The notes under the pieces: model-generated
Database searches by the model: none
Told to the model about the DNA's origin: nothing
What the model saw: the letters and a program-made list of their open reading frames with translations, nothing else
Made by a program: the position numbers and the translations under genes
DNA from: Steromphala cineraria
Lineage: Eukaryota; Mollusca; Gastropoda; Trochida; Trochidae
Reading direction: 5' to 3'
Length of the DNA: 64,000 nucleotides
NCBI GenBank assembly: GCA_916613615.1
Contig: OU744720.1
Span: forward strand, 7,047,749 to 7,111,748
Shown here: positions 39,601 to 52,100 of the stretch, piece after piece
Layout: every line of letters begins with the position of its first letter
Numbering within the stretch: position 1 is the first letter of the stretch

Positions 39601-39840
39601 TCACTGATTCTATGAATCAACTTTTTGCCAAATTAAAACTGCAAAATGTTTTTGCTTTATGTAAAAAATATTAATTTAGATTGCAACAAAAAATTTGTTG
39701 CCTAAAGTAATTTTATGTTTTAAGTACATAAATGGGAGATTGAATTGATGTAAAACTATTTATATTGTTTAAAGCCGTATCAATGATTTTAGAGAGATAT
39801 TGATTATGTTTCCTTCTTTTTGCAGCTCTTTAAGGATATG
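33690..39840. other. AT-rich intergenic stretch, no gene recognised
   Basis: Apart from the pogo-like MITE at 35845-35947, I recognise nothing coding here. Around 38480-38720 there are two diverged copies, about 135 bp apart, of a segment beginning tgtaatgattaaa. Open frames such as 36431-36673 and 37268-37534 (minus) have no recognisable motif. Confidence 0.4.
35845..35947. mobile_element. Pogo/Tigger-like MITE, copy 1 (103 bp)
   Basis: The ends read CAGTATAGAACACGGATATA and, inverted, CAGTAGAACACGGATATA. They are bordered by TA on both sides, the target duplication of the Tc1/mariner superfamily. The interior has CGAACTCCAAGGGACC, also present in the longer copy at 53145-53301. It has no coding capacity. 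Confidence 0.72.
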
Positions 39841-39853
39841 TTTATTCCGGAGC

Positions 39854-40051
39854 AACTATAGAATTGGTTCGCCACCCAAATACTTACCCTTAAACTAACC
39901 CTAACCCTTACCCTAACACTAACCCTAAGTAAGTCCCTTACCCAAACACGTACCCAAACCCTTAACCTAAAACAAAACCTAACCCTAACCTAAAGAACAG
40001 TTTAGTAAAAGAATATGATATGAAAAAGGGTCGCGAACCAATTCTATAGTT
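39854..40051. repeat. Telomere-like CCCTAA array enclosed by an exact 19-bp inverted repeat
   Basis: aactatagaattggttcgc at 39854-39872 recurs as its exact reverse complement at 40033-40051, and pairing extends a few bases inward with one mismatch. Between the arms, about 39883-40000 is made of degenerate telomere-type hexamers (several perfect ccctaa units with ccctta, cctaac and accca variants). No flanking direct duplication was seen. The structure ends about 195 bp before the first exon of the next gene. Confidence 0.8.
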
Positions 40052-40286
40052 ATACACAGAACAATATAATGCCCTTTACATCTATTAAAATCTGGAATGT
40101 TCTTGATTTTTACCAATGAACTGCTTTATAACAACAAGTTTGAAACATAATAGATCTATGTTCATCAGTTGTTTGTCTGTAAGAATGTTGTCTTTATAAT
40201 TGGGTCACAACTCAACAAAATAATTTATGAAGTTGTTGTTTGCAGATGGTACATAAAACATGTATGGAGTATCGCAAGTTTAAACA

Positions 40287-43200
40287 ATGGCAGCTGAAGG
40301 AAGGGCTGTAGACAATGACAGTAATGTCATCATTGAATCTCAAGCTGTTGGTGAGTTGAGTGGTTTTCATAGTTCTTGTTATAGGAAAATGTAAACATGA
40401 GTGCCTAGGGTACTGCTTCTATTTTCTGTTACGAGTATAAACTATGAGGGAAAGTCAATAAGTTCATAGAAGTGTGAATCAATATATCCCAAAAGCCAGT
40501 GCCATTGGTCACTATTTAGATACATTGTCTATGTGCCCTTTCAAAATCAACAAGAGTCATCAGAAGATGACATATCCCACCGGTTCCACATGATCGTAAG
40601 ATGTAAACCTTTGAAAGATAATTGTAAATTTTTCAGGCAAGGTTCATAATAGTATAAGCTAATATATATGAAACGAAACCTTTCATGAACAGAGTCCAAA
40701 TAAGAGCCGTTTCCATGGAAATAATAAAAAATAAAATTTTCAGAAATGTGAAAATATCAAAAGGCACCACTTCAGTAGGTGGGCAATACACATGTAAAGT
40801 TTCAGAAAGATATGTGGACCGGTTCTTTAGTTCTGCTCCGGAAACGAAACCTTTCATGAACTGAGTCCAAATAAGAGCCGTTTCCATGGAAATAATAAAA
40901 AATAACATTTTCAGAAATGTGAAAATATCAAAAGGCACCACTTCAGTAGGTGGGCAATACACATGTAAAGTTTCAGAAAGATATGTGGACCGGTTTTTGA
41001 GTTCTGCTCCGGGAACGAAATGATTACGGACGGACGGACAGACGGACGGACGGACATACAGACGGACAGGGTGATGACTATATCCCACGGTATTACATAC
41101 CGGTGGGATAAAAAGGTTATCATTGTTCATGTGCATAGTAGGTTCAACCTAATGATCATAGCTATCCTTTATTAATTATGGAATTTCAAAACTGAACACT
41201 GTGATGTTACGGTTATCAAGTTTCCCCCCAAAAAAGGTACGAATGTGACAAAAAAATTATGAAATCATTAGCATGGTGTATGTATGGTATAGAGAAGCAC
41301 CACAGAATTCAACTGTGACAAAATGGTCAGAAGGAGTTGTAGCTTCTTAGACGATGTCCTGAAAATTAATTAGTCAATTCCTTAGGGGAAAATAAAGAAA
41401 GATCATTGAATAAATGTTGACCAGATATTTTCAGAGTGTGCCCTCTCTAATGACAGTGTTTCCACCATTATTCCACAAGGCTTGCAGATGTCAAAGGTTT
41501 CGGCAGGATCATTACTATAGTGACTAGTCAAGTGCTTTGTATCGAGTTCTATGAACTTTCTTACTTCCCCTCATACCTAAAGTTTACAAGATATAAGGGA
41601 CTGGTCATTTTTAACGGGACGAGTTGGGGTGGATTTTTAGCTCACCTTTACAAAGTAAATGTGAGCTTATGTCATGGCGCTTCGTCCGTCGTCCGTCTGT
41701 CTGTCCGTCTGTCCGTCCGTCTGTCCGTCCGTCCGTCCGTCCGTCCGTAAACTTTCACGAAAAAGACTACTCCTCCTAAACGAATTCAGATATCATTCTG
41801 AAATTGTAGTATGTTATACCCATGGTGATTCCCCACAGAAAGGTAGACGTTTGACGGTTTCAGTTTTGAGAATCCAAGATGGCCGCCATGACAGCCATAT
41901 TGAATTTTCAATTAGATTTCATGAAAAAGACTACTCCTTCTAAACGAATACAGATATCATTCTGAAATTGTAGTATGTTATACCCATGGTGATTCCTCAC
42001 AGAAAGGTAGACGTTTCAGTTTTGAGAATCCAAGATGGCCGCCATGACAGCCATATTGAATTTTCAATTAGATTTCATGAAAAAGACTACTCCTTCTAAA
42101 CGAATACAGATATCATTCTGAAATTGTATTATGTTATACCCATGGTGATTCCTCACAGAAAGGTAGACGTTTCAGTTTTGAGAATCCAAGATGGCCGCCA
42201 TGACAGCCATATTGAATTTTCAATTAGATTTCATGAAAAAGACTACTCCTTCTAAACGAATACAGATATCATTCTGAAATTGTAGTATGTTATACCTATG
42301 GTGATTCCGCACAGAAAGGTAGACGTTTCAGTTTTGAGAATCTAAGATGGCCGCAATAACAGCCATATTGACTTTTCAGCTGCAGATGACACATCATTAT
42401 TATTAAATTTTAAGCTTTCATCAAGTGATCACTGGCACCATATAAATTCTCTAATTTGAACTTACTAATCATAATATTATCTTAAATATGGAATATTTAA
42501 GATTGTCGTGCAAGTTGTTCTATATTTTTAAGTGTTTCTAAAAAAATTAAGATGAAAGACAAACATAATTAATTAATTTGTTTAAAATCTTTATGGCAAC
42601 TAGCTGCAAAAACCAAATCACATTAAACATGTTAAATTTTAAACAATGGTATCTCCCTTATATTCCTTTAAATACCACACATAAGGGGTCAACCAGAGTT
42701 CAGATATTCCACTATGTTTTCTAATACACATCCCAAGGCAGGCTGCTAGCATCACAGTGTCAGCTGCTAGTCTGTTGCATAATCAACCTGACCCAATTTA
42801 TATGGTAGAGCATTATGCTATATGGCCATGGCCCATGTGTATGCAATAAAAGTTATGGACTTGTATTCTCATGACAGTGATATGTTCTTTCTAAGAATAA
42901 CAACTTACACAAAACTTGTCTACAATAAGCTTTGTGTTTAGCAATCTACATGATAAGTTGATGTGGAATAAATATGCAGATGAAAATCGAAAAGGGTTTA
43001 GTAAGAAAAGTAAGGAAATTTGATTTGTCATATCTCTCTGTTGATTTGACAATGCAAAAATGTTTACCATTATAGTACTGTATGATTGTTAAATAAATTG
43101 ATACTTTAATGAAAGACATCTCATGGTCACTTGACATGTAAAAATTATGTGAACAAAATAAACGTGTCTTATGCATTGCTGTGTTTATGACTTTCCTCTC

Positions 43201-46200
43201 AATCAGTCATTCATTTTCCTTGAAAAATCTGTACTTTTGGGATTCTCAATATCCCATGCAGCATAACCATCAGTGAAAAAATCTTGAAATCATATTAATG
43301 ATTCACTACAAAACAAATGTAAGTGCCCACCATCCTGTAAGTAATGAATGACATTTAAATGGATACACCTAAACCAATCAAGATATCATAATGAAATTAA
43401 TACGGATGCCCACATAAAAGTAGCATTTTGAAGATTAAAAAGTACAAGATGGTCACCAATTCAGCCATAGATATACAAAAATGTTATACAAAAACCTACT
43501 GCTTGTTAACTTATCATGATTATATCATTCGTGTATTAATGTTTGTTCAAGCTCTAGTCGTTTCCAAAAGAAGACTAGTATTTTAATAGATAAAAAAATC
43601 ATGATGGCAGCCATAATCAATTATATAAAAGATGGTTACATGTATAATTAAACCATTTTACCACATCATTCATTTTAAGGTGAGCTTCTGTACCCTCGGT
43701 ACTTTTATTTTTGGTTGGATCACAAAAACATTAGACAGCCTTTGGGTTGGGTCATACAAAATTAAGACAGACAACTAGGGTTGTAGATATGACAGGCATC
43801 AGTGTGGTGTTATGAAAAACTATTTAAGGGGTAGGCCCCAGAATTTATTTTATCATAGCTATAACCGTCTTTTGTATTTTAACAGAATTCTGCTACCAAG
43901 TGCTACCGTGCACCTTTGTAAACATAACTTTTTTTAACGAAACCAAATTTTCAGAAGAGCACCCATTGTACTTCTAGCACTACAATACTGAAATATTATT
44001 CATATGATATCATGTACTACAATTCACAGTCTTACAATCCTTATCAATCCTTAATGCCAAGCTTTGTCAAAACGATTTTAGCACAAAGCAAGGAAGCAGT
44101 AACTTTATGAACTTAATTATATAATCAGTAATATAATTTATATGTATTTGTACATTGTCATCAGAATTAGTGAATTAAAACAGGAATGTCTCAGTCTAAC
44201 AGTATTATTCAAGAGCTTGTAATACCAGTTTATGAAAAAAGCTTGAAAATTGCACTGGAAAAAATCCTAAAAGGATTACGTACTCGAAACAGCAGTAGTC
44301 AAGTTGCAGGCTGGTTGAAGGGCCTTTTTTCTTACACTGGCATTATCTACTGATTCAATATTTTAAGGATATTTTCCATTGCAGAAAATGTGATAGCGGT
44401 GGACAATGTTCCGGTTGACTACTTCGTGGCAGCAGCGGATGTACCAGAGACTGTGGTTGTGTCCACAGAGAACTTAGATTGTGAAATATCAGCTGTATCT
44501 GGAGAAAACAATGCAATAAGTCAACAGAACATGGTTTCTATTGTAAAATCTGAGGTGAAGATAGAAGCCCCGAGACCAGCACACATAGAAACAGAGAGAG
44601 GTTTAACCCCCATGGTGCCAGCAGCAGAGGTTGAGTCCAGTAAGGATGATGAAAAAGTGGTGGAGGTCAAGGTCATTCCTATTGAGATGCTCTATGATGG
44701 GACGCTGTGGTCGCAGTTTGACTTGACCAAATCAAGGTGGGTTTTATTACATTTAATAGATATAATTTGGAATCATCATTTATATAAGGAGCACTTTTGT
44801 GTTGTATTTTTTTATGTCAAATTCCAAACCTCAATTAAATCTAGGCTTTTGAAAAACATTTTCATTTAGGCGTGAGTTTTGAATGTGTACAAGTGAGGTT
44901 GCGTGACAGAGGTTACTTATGTAATAGATTGTAGGTTGTTAAAAAAGATTGTCAATTCAGTAGAAACCAAAGACACCTAAAACCCCAATTGTCACTCTAT
45001 GAAAAATAATATTTCTGACCTCAAACTAAAGCACATTTTTCAGCAGCCCTGAACGTAAATAAGCTCAACCACTGCTTAAGTTGTCTAAGGTATTGTTGGC
45101 TTAATGGAAAAGCTGTAGGGGTGTTCAGTGCTGTTAATTGATTAAAAGGTGCAAAGATTGATGATGTTTCTCCTTATGATACTTATATTTCCTTAGCCAA
45201 TGCTAAAATATTGAGGTTAAAGAATCTCAAGCCCTGTCACCCCTGTAAGTAACGGTCTAATCAAATATTTTTACGTTTTGGTATGCCCACTATTGTCAAA
45301 TTATTTTGCACCAGAACTTGAAATACTGCACTCTTTGGGAAATGTTTTTTCTATTTTCCATTCAGAATATTAACTTTGAATTATATTTGATGGTGGTTCA
45401 AACAATAGAAGATTGTCATCAGTAATTAATAATACTAAAAATAATGTTTAAAAAAGAACATGAATACACAATGTTATTTTTTTTGCAGTGACACAGGGGA
45501 TGAGGATATATTTGTGAGTGAGAGCGCAAATGCTCCTCTGTCTGATGGAGTGTCGGAGGTCGCGAGACAGGTGGAGGTCACGACGAGGTCAGACAACATG
45601 TCCCTCTCAATCAGGGATATCCACAAGCGAGAGAAGGACAGACAGAAAAAACGAGTCCTCAGAGCTGATCCTGTCTTCAGGTGATTCTACACTAGTTAAT
45701 AACACAGCAATAGATATGCAGTCTAAGTAAAGGATGCTTAGCGAAATTTTATTAAGCTTTAAGTGTAAAGCAATCATGAATGCCAATTTGAATCAAAATA
45801 ATCTCATTTGGCCTGCATGTTAAAAAAAATAAGCCAAATATTCTGGGTTGATGTGTAAGAATAACTGTTATGTTGAATTAATTTTCTTCACATTATCTTC
45901 TGATTGAGGATAACAATATTTCAAGAACATTTTAGGTTGATTTACATTTTTCTTTTGAATTTTCCTTTAACTATGAAACAGAGAGAAGGAGAAACAGAAG
46001 GCCAAGGAACGAATGCAGAGCAGACGGCTCAACCCAATGTACCGGGAGCAAGAGAGACAGAGAGACCGGGAGAGACGACAGTTGGCACGGCGACGCAACC
46101 ACTCTCTCCGCGAGAAGGAGAGGGAGAGAGACAAGCATTATAAGAAACAGTATCGCTATGGCAACCGGCCATCCACTGGTGGTGTGAATGAGCAGACTGA

Positions 46201-46267
46201 CCAGTGTAAGAGTGTGGACTCTCTGCCTTGTGAAGTGTTCCTCGACTTCAGTGCAGCCAACAGTTGA
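40287..46267 (+). CDS. Unrecognised 297-aa protein with acidic N-terminal half and basic 21-22-residue repeats
   Basis: Coding exons are 40287-40350, 44385-44736, 45489-45680 and 45982-46267 (894 nt, 297 aa plus stop), with phases 1, 2, 2 agreeing and good GT/AG signals. The first exon starts near 40246 after tgcag, so a non-coding exon probably lies upstream. A short upstream frame beginning at 40246 overlaps the main start and ends after 21 codons. Residues 1-140 are acidic and valine-rich, ending near IEMLYDGTLWSQFDL. Residues about 190-260 are extremely basic, with three copies of a unit around ADPVFRE, LNPMYRE and NHSLREK spaced 21-22 residues. No zinc finger, helicase or enzyme motif is seen. 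Nuclear, nucleic-acid-associated function is possible from composition only. An AATAAA lies at 46855-46860. Confidence 0.72.
40568..41115 (-). mobile_element. Pearl/HINE-like element B, 171-bp core repeats
   Basis: The ends share tatcccaccggt in inverted orientation (about 40570 and 41100). Two and a fraction core units of 171 bp begin at aacgaaacctttcatgaac near 40672 and 40843, with a third start near 41014. A CGGA/CGGACA microsatellite (41024-41068) and a hairpin (tatcccacggtattacatac plus the mirror arm, about 41081-41113) close the right end. The order is that of element A read on the opposite strand. It lies in the first intron of the unrecognised gene. Confidence 0.72.
41640..43712 (+). 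mobile_element. Pearl/HINE-like element C, 155-bp core repeats
   Basis: It starts with a palindrome (agctcacctttac...gtgagct, 41640-41668). A CCGT/CTGT microsatellite (about 41684-41748) follows, then about four core units of 155-166 bp marked by aagactactccttctaaacg near 41760, 41926, 42081 and 42237. Each unit contains aagatggccgccatgacagc. More worn core-like sequence reappears near 43430-43640. The proposed right end is aaggtgagcttctgtacc (about 43678), inverted to the left end. The long AT-rich stretch between 42400 and 43400 may be a nested insertion or part of the element; the right boundary is therefore uncertain. Confidence 0.65.
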
Positions 46268-46389
46268 TGCTTGGGTGTTTCGGTCTTGGGATATGTTGTT
46301 TTTTTTCTTTGTGAAAAAGTGATATAGGGAAATAGGTTTGAGATCCACCTGTTAAAGGGGACAATTTTTTCAGACACCATTCAAATAGG

Positions 46390-46830
46390 ATAACCAAATT
46401 TTAATGAGTGCCTTCAGGGTGTGGATGCCTTGATAGATTTTGAAAATTAGAAGTGCACAGGTATTTTTTCGGAAATAATTGTTTTGTTACGGATGATTTA
46501 AAAAACTTGTTGCAGGTGTTTGCAAACTTTTAAGAGGATATTTTATGTGTGTCCCACTCTCAGGATATCAATACCTTGATGGAGTTAAAAAATCTGAAGT
46601 GCAAAGTTACTCTTTACAGAGTCATTGCCCTTGTTCTATTTTTAACCAATCTGGCGGGTTGATGTTAATGGTTATGTGACCTTTTTCTTTGTTATGTTTG
46701 AAATTATTGCTAAGACCTTAAAGGTTGATATGGGTGGCACGTTCATTGTTTAAGGCTGCAACAATTCTGTTCAATGCAGGTAACTATACTGACATTTTAG
46801 TCGACATTTGATCCTTTATCTTCTTTTGAT
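46390..46830. repeat. Interspersed repeat, copy 2 (related to 12100-12620)
   Basis: It shares ordered words with copy 1: ATCAATACCTTGATGG, CATTGCCCTTGTTC and ATCTGGCGGG followed by TTGATG. The same TACCTTGATGG-type word also has a weaker counterpart at about 46430, suggesting an internal duplication. It lies in the likely 3' untranslated region of the unrecognised gene (poly(A) signal at 46855). No open frame. Confidence 0.5.
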
Positions 46831-47702
46831 AAAATTAAGATTCAATTAAATTGCAATAAAGATGGCAAAATATTTATACTGAACTGAATTCACTGATTTA
46901 CATTTAATAAAAATGAAAAGCCTATGTCAATCAATGGCAGTTTAAGCTGTGGACTGTAAATTTACAGATTTGAGTGAATTCAAATGACATAGTATCGAAG
47001 ATTTGTTGTGCTTTCCAGATCATATCTGAATAAATCTAAAAAAGGGAGATACTCGTATACTCAATTTGTATATTTTCAATTACCAGAATTATTAATTAAG
47101 AGTATAATGTCTTGAGAGTTTGTTATTTAGGATTATACATGTGTTACATAGAAAAGTTTTGGACAATTCGTCTCTTTGAAGATATGAGATTAATCATGAA
47201 ATTTAATTGTAAAGAAGAATATTGTTTTACGGTATATCACATCCGGACAAAGTTGTGAAAAAACTTGCAATGTTGCAATATTTCTACCTTTTTGAGGCCA
47301 TATTAAGGTGGAATAAGTGGGGTATTTTGCTTTTGCACGATTCAAATCATCCTACTGACTTCAATCTATTCATGTAAATGGTATTTTAAGTTCAATTTCA
47401 AGTATGATTACATTTGTATTATACTTTTGAATAATGTGTTAAACTAATTTGAAAGTGTTCGTTGTTGGTTTTCTTGAGCCTGAGGGTAAAGAATATATAT
47501 CATGTATGCAATCATAAATGTCTATAAATGTTATACAAATATCCATTATTTGTGTTTTCATGTTAAAGACTCTGTAGTGATTTGTGTGATGTATCAGTTT
47601 GATTCAAGCTTGTATTATGCATGTATATTTCTCTGGCTACCAAAGCGGGTCAACAGAATCACATCAACAGAAATGTTGATGACTTCTCTCAAGAGTCCAA
47701 CC

Positions 47703-47830
47703 CAAAGAGAGGTAATGACGTCAAATAATTTTATTGGACAACATCAAAGCCAATGAAATGGACAAATCAGCTGAATTATTTTTTTACATATTTTTTTCCC
47801 ATTTTAATATCATACTTCTTGATGTCAAAC
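47703..47830 (+). repeat. Dispersed repeat, copy 1 (inverse copy at 59350-59483)
   Basis: The run aaagagaggtaatgacgtca (and seven more bases) is identical to the reverse complement of the second copy. High similarity continues for about 130 bp, including TTGGACAAC and CCCATTTTAATAT words. Ends and any target duplication are not defined, so the element type is unknown. Confidence 0.7.
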
Positions 47831-48234
47831 ATTAGTAAACAGATTAGTAAATTTTTATCAAAATAACTAGAAATATGTGCTTGTGATGCACCATGATGTC
47901 TCAAACTTTTAATCAAACCTCTCATCTTAGACTACCCCGGGTATTTGCAAGTCAAGCAGGAGAAAATCCAAGAAAGATAATCCAAAATGTCATCGCTTTT
48001 AGAATAAACTTGACATATTTGGACATAACCTAAGTAACAAACGAAGCTATTCAATCTGTTGGTCTAACCACATTCTAAGTCTCATAAAATAGTATTGAAA
48101 AGATTATTTATAAAGATTGGAAATGGTTACTATGCAATGCACAAAGTTCACAACTTTTTCCATGAAACAAAAAAAAAAACCCACAAAAGATATTCAGATT
48201 AACCAGAGTAAAGTTTTGTCACACAATACTAAAT

Positions 48235-48410
48235 AGATTTGAGAAGCCAGATAACACCCCAAAATACACCTAAAATAGTTTCCATGGAAATACTACTTCA
48301 CCACCAGGTCTAAACACATACAAAGTTTTATGAGAACAAAGTGGCTAGTTTTTTACATATGGCTGGAAACAAAACCATTTTGGATGGTGGCGTAAACATT
48401 ATGTCTCCCA
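48235..48410. repeat. Possible diverged pearl core unit
   Basis: The segment has the same order of landmarks as the core of element B: gtttccatggaaata, then accaccaggtc (cf. accacttcag-taggt), acaaagttt, and a closing ggaaacaaaacca (cf. ggaaacgaaacc). No CCGT microsatellite or palindromic end is attached, so it would be an isolated, old core unit. Confidence 0.45.
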
Positions 48411-49103
48411 AAAAGTTTTGAACACAATTACTGTAAGAGCTGTACTGGCAATACAAGCTGTGTGTGATATTGGCTTGCTTTGGAAGGGATGAGTATTTAG
48501 AGTATCTGTGTCAGAAAACATCTAGGTAAACTCTTCCAGTTCGGACTAAGGGTACACTGCAACCTTTACCCATGGGAGCTTTGGACTGTCACTTTATTCT
48601 TGATGTATGTATTCCTACACACAACATTCTTCAGTCTTTACCACAAATCAAGATTACACAAGCTCATCTGACCCACTTCAAAGAAAGTGAAGAATTACGG
48701 ACAAGAATATAATGGAGGATGAGAGTATTCCAAGCTTTTTGATAAACAATGCAAGAACAATCATAGTATTAAAGATTTATTTTGTGATTGAAATGATATG
48801 ACCAATACCTAACATTGCATTTATAAATATTCTGTTCACAAATTGATGACCAATTTTAACTCCTTACATAATTAGTAAAGTACAAGTATTCTGAAATTTA
48901 ATCAAAACAAAAGTAAAACTTGCAATATTAGATACAAGTTAAATATCACAGACATTATGTGTAAGCAGAATGTATATTTACAATACAGCTGAAAGTCCCA
49001 AACATAAATACAAGTATATACACATTTGACAACAGGGCTCTTTGTTTCCTTGATGTTAACAGTTCAGATTTAACAGTTCCTCTACATGACAAAATCCCGA
49101 TGT

Positions 49104-52100
49104 TTACTTCTTTGGAGCAATGATGCCTTCCAGCTGTGTCTGTAATACAAGGGGGCTTGATTAGCAAGGTGTTGTTTAGTACATAAAAAATTCGTCCTAA
49201 AATTGCATCAACATCATCATTATCAGGAAATCAATTTCTAATGTCAATTAAAAGTTGTCTTGTGACACCAGATCCTAATGAATAATTGACTGACTAATTT
49301 CTTCCCTAAGTATAGTTCTGGCAATATTAATCAATTATTGATGTGATCTTGATCTATCATGCAACAGAGACATCAGAACGCAACAAGTCACCAGGACTGT
49401 AAGTTTATCGATTTTAATCTGGACAGAAAGGAGAGAAACGTGACTACACATGAATGATTTATGGAAGGCAATGAACTGATCTCTCCTTGTATACAATCAA
49501 CTCCAGCATCTTACGAGCATTTCCAAGACAGTGGAGACCACCAAATATAACTCAAAGATTATGTTCGTTAAATTAAAACTTTTTTTGATAAATCTTTGCA
49601 GAGGGTGACTATCACATGTAAATATTGCTCTATAAAATGTGAGTAATCAACAATTTCCTGACTTTACATTCTTCTTGCAATTTCTTTATCGTTTTAATTT
49701 TCTTTACTTGAGGTACCGGTATCTTAGGTTGCCCTTAGCCCAACATTACAAAATTGAATTATGATCACCTTAATCTAAGGGAGTTGCGTGTTAAGGCCTT
49801 AATCTATCTAAAGATACTCATCATACTGGTAGCAAAACATATCATATTTATAATATAATAATAAGATAATAGTTTATTTTAGGAGTGCAATATTCGAAGT
49901 ATTAGGACCATTAGAGTTATCTGCTGACCTTGAGTTGCTGGTTGGTCCTCTTGAGGAACTGGATCTCCTCGGTGTGTTTCTTCTCCTCCACCTGTCTCTG
50001 TTCCGCTGCCCGCTTCTCGATCTGCTCACACTTCGCCTTCAGCTCGTTCACGTTCTTCTCCAGGTCTCGCTTCTCCTGCTCCAGGTCTGAAATCTGATTA
50101 GATATGGAGCTTACTTCCTCTGTAATATCCCAGAAAGATGGAGCAGTTATTGAACTAGAAATATGTGGCCTTTAGATAATGGTTCAATGTGTCATAGTTA
50201 TGTTTTGGATCGCACTCTCTGCAAAAGTACAAATTCTTGTTCTTTTTCAAGTTAGTAGCTTTGTGGGATGATCCAACTGCCATCAATGACTGTACCAGCA
50301 GCAAACACCATGGCTCATCACTAAAAGAAGTACAAGAATTGTACCACTGCAGATCGAAAATACAAGTATGTTACATTTATTGAATGTCTAACATGACATT
50401 AACACAGGTTCAATTCTTCTTGTATCCAATTTATGTGTCCAAACTCCAGAACTTCAAGGATATATTCAATGTTATCAAAACTTGAACACAGTCAGTACAT
50501 CTAGATTATCTGCCGACTGGGTTCTTCCATGATGCAACAAATGTATATAAAGAATCAGTTTTAGTATCGTTTACACACTGCTGTTTGTAACAGTATAAAA
50601 TTTACAATGTGTGTGATTTGTAATTCTAAGTTGTTCCAAACAAAGTCCAACTTTCAATATACAATACTCTGTGTATGTAATTTGTATATAATGTAAAACT
50701 TTTATCATCTGTTATCAGTAGATTTTTTCTTCAACATTCCCTTCATAGAAAGTAACTCTTGATGCACTTAGTGAGAATGTTCAGTGTTCGGCATACTATT
50801 TTGTCTGCTTCACCCACATGCATAGATCTCATTGGGCAGCGGACTAAATTATGGCTTTGATAATACAGCTCACTTACTTACAAGTATACTTTTACTATTA
50901 TCAAGCAGAATAAATCCAAGAAAAATGTTCCATAATTTAATTGGATATGTTCATATATCATTGTTTAAAGTTAATCTGGAGACAGCATTTATTTGCCTTA
51001 CAAATAATCTTGATTCTTGATATGAAAATAATTCTATTAAAATGATGAATTATTATTTACTTTTTTTAATACAGAATATTGCTCCAAAGTACTAATAAGG
51101 ACCTACTTGTTTTATCATTATGATATTGTCTTGTGTGATAGATAAAAACTCCATGCAAAGAAAAAAGTGTTCCCAAATGAATTTGGTAAAGATAAAATAG
51201 TTTTCTTATTCCCGAGCATGCAGTGATCATTCCAAGAAAATGAATGCAATACTTATCAACTCTGATTGCTATGGTCAATCTCTGTCAAAACATGCACTAT
51301 ATCCAATGATTAAACTACTTTATATTGTTACAATTTGTTCTCATTTTTAATTCATCCATTATCTAACTAACTAAACATAGACTCATTTAACAATCTCTGC
51401 AGTTAGATATTTTTCATTTTCTAACAAAATTGAACTGCAAATTCCATTCGTTAAAAGTAGATCACTCTTTCAATCAGCATTAACTGTGTTTCTATGAGAT
51501 GCAACCATGATAAGAAATAACCAAGTGACATGTCCAAGTGTTTGAAATGCACTGGTAACATGCAATGATGCAGCATCATTCACTGGAGAAGACTTGCTAT
51601 GTAGATATGATATAAGTATTGATGGTTGTCAATCTTACCTCCTCCTCTTCCTCATCCTATGTTGATGATATATATACAATAATGAGTTTCATTTAAACGT
51701 GCGACATGCATGCGCTTCATGATTAGTTAGATTATCTTGCACTTTGTCATTGCTTAGTTGGCATAAGGAGTAACATTAAAAATAAGAAGTTTTGAAATTC
51801 AATACTTGCAAAGGGGACATAGATAAATGAAACAATATTTAATGAAAGTTTATATTTTTACATAAACAGCTGCAGTTTCAGTGGCTGATCCCAAAGGACG
51901 AGGTGGTTTGGTGTTTACCCCCCTCTTATTTATCATTTCATGATAAAAATGCCCCAAAAAAGGGTGAACCAAAACCCTACCCTCCTCTTGTCCAAGCCAT
52001 TCCCCCCTCCCCCTAAAAAATTACTGGATCCGCCACTGGATTTTACTTTTGTGGTGCAGTTATATAGAGAATAATCATCAGAGGCATTAGGTAATTAATC

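Noticed and set aside
41674..41943. A coding frame rich in Val, Cys and Ser
   Set aside because: It is a translation of the CCGT/CTGT microsatellite and core repeats of a pearl-like element.
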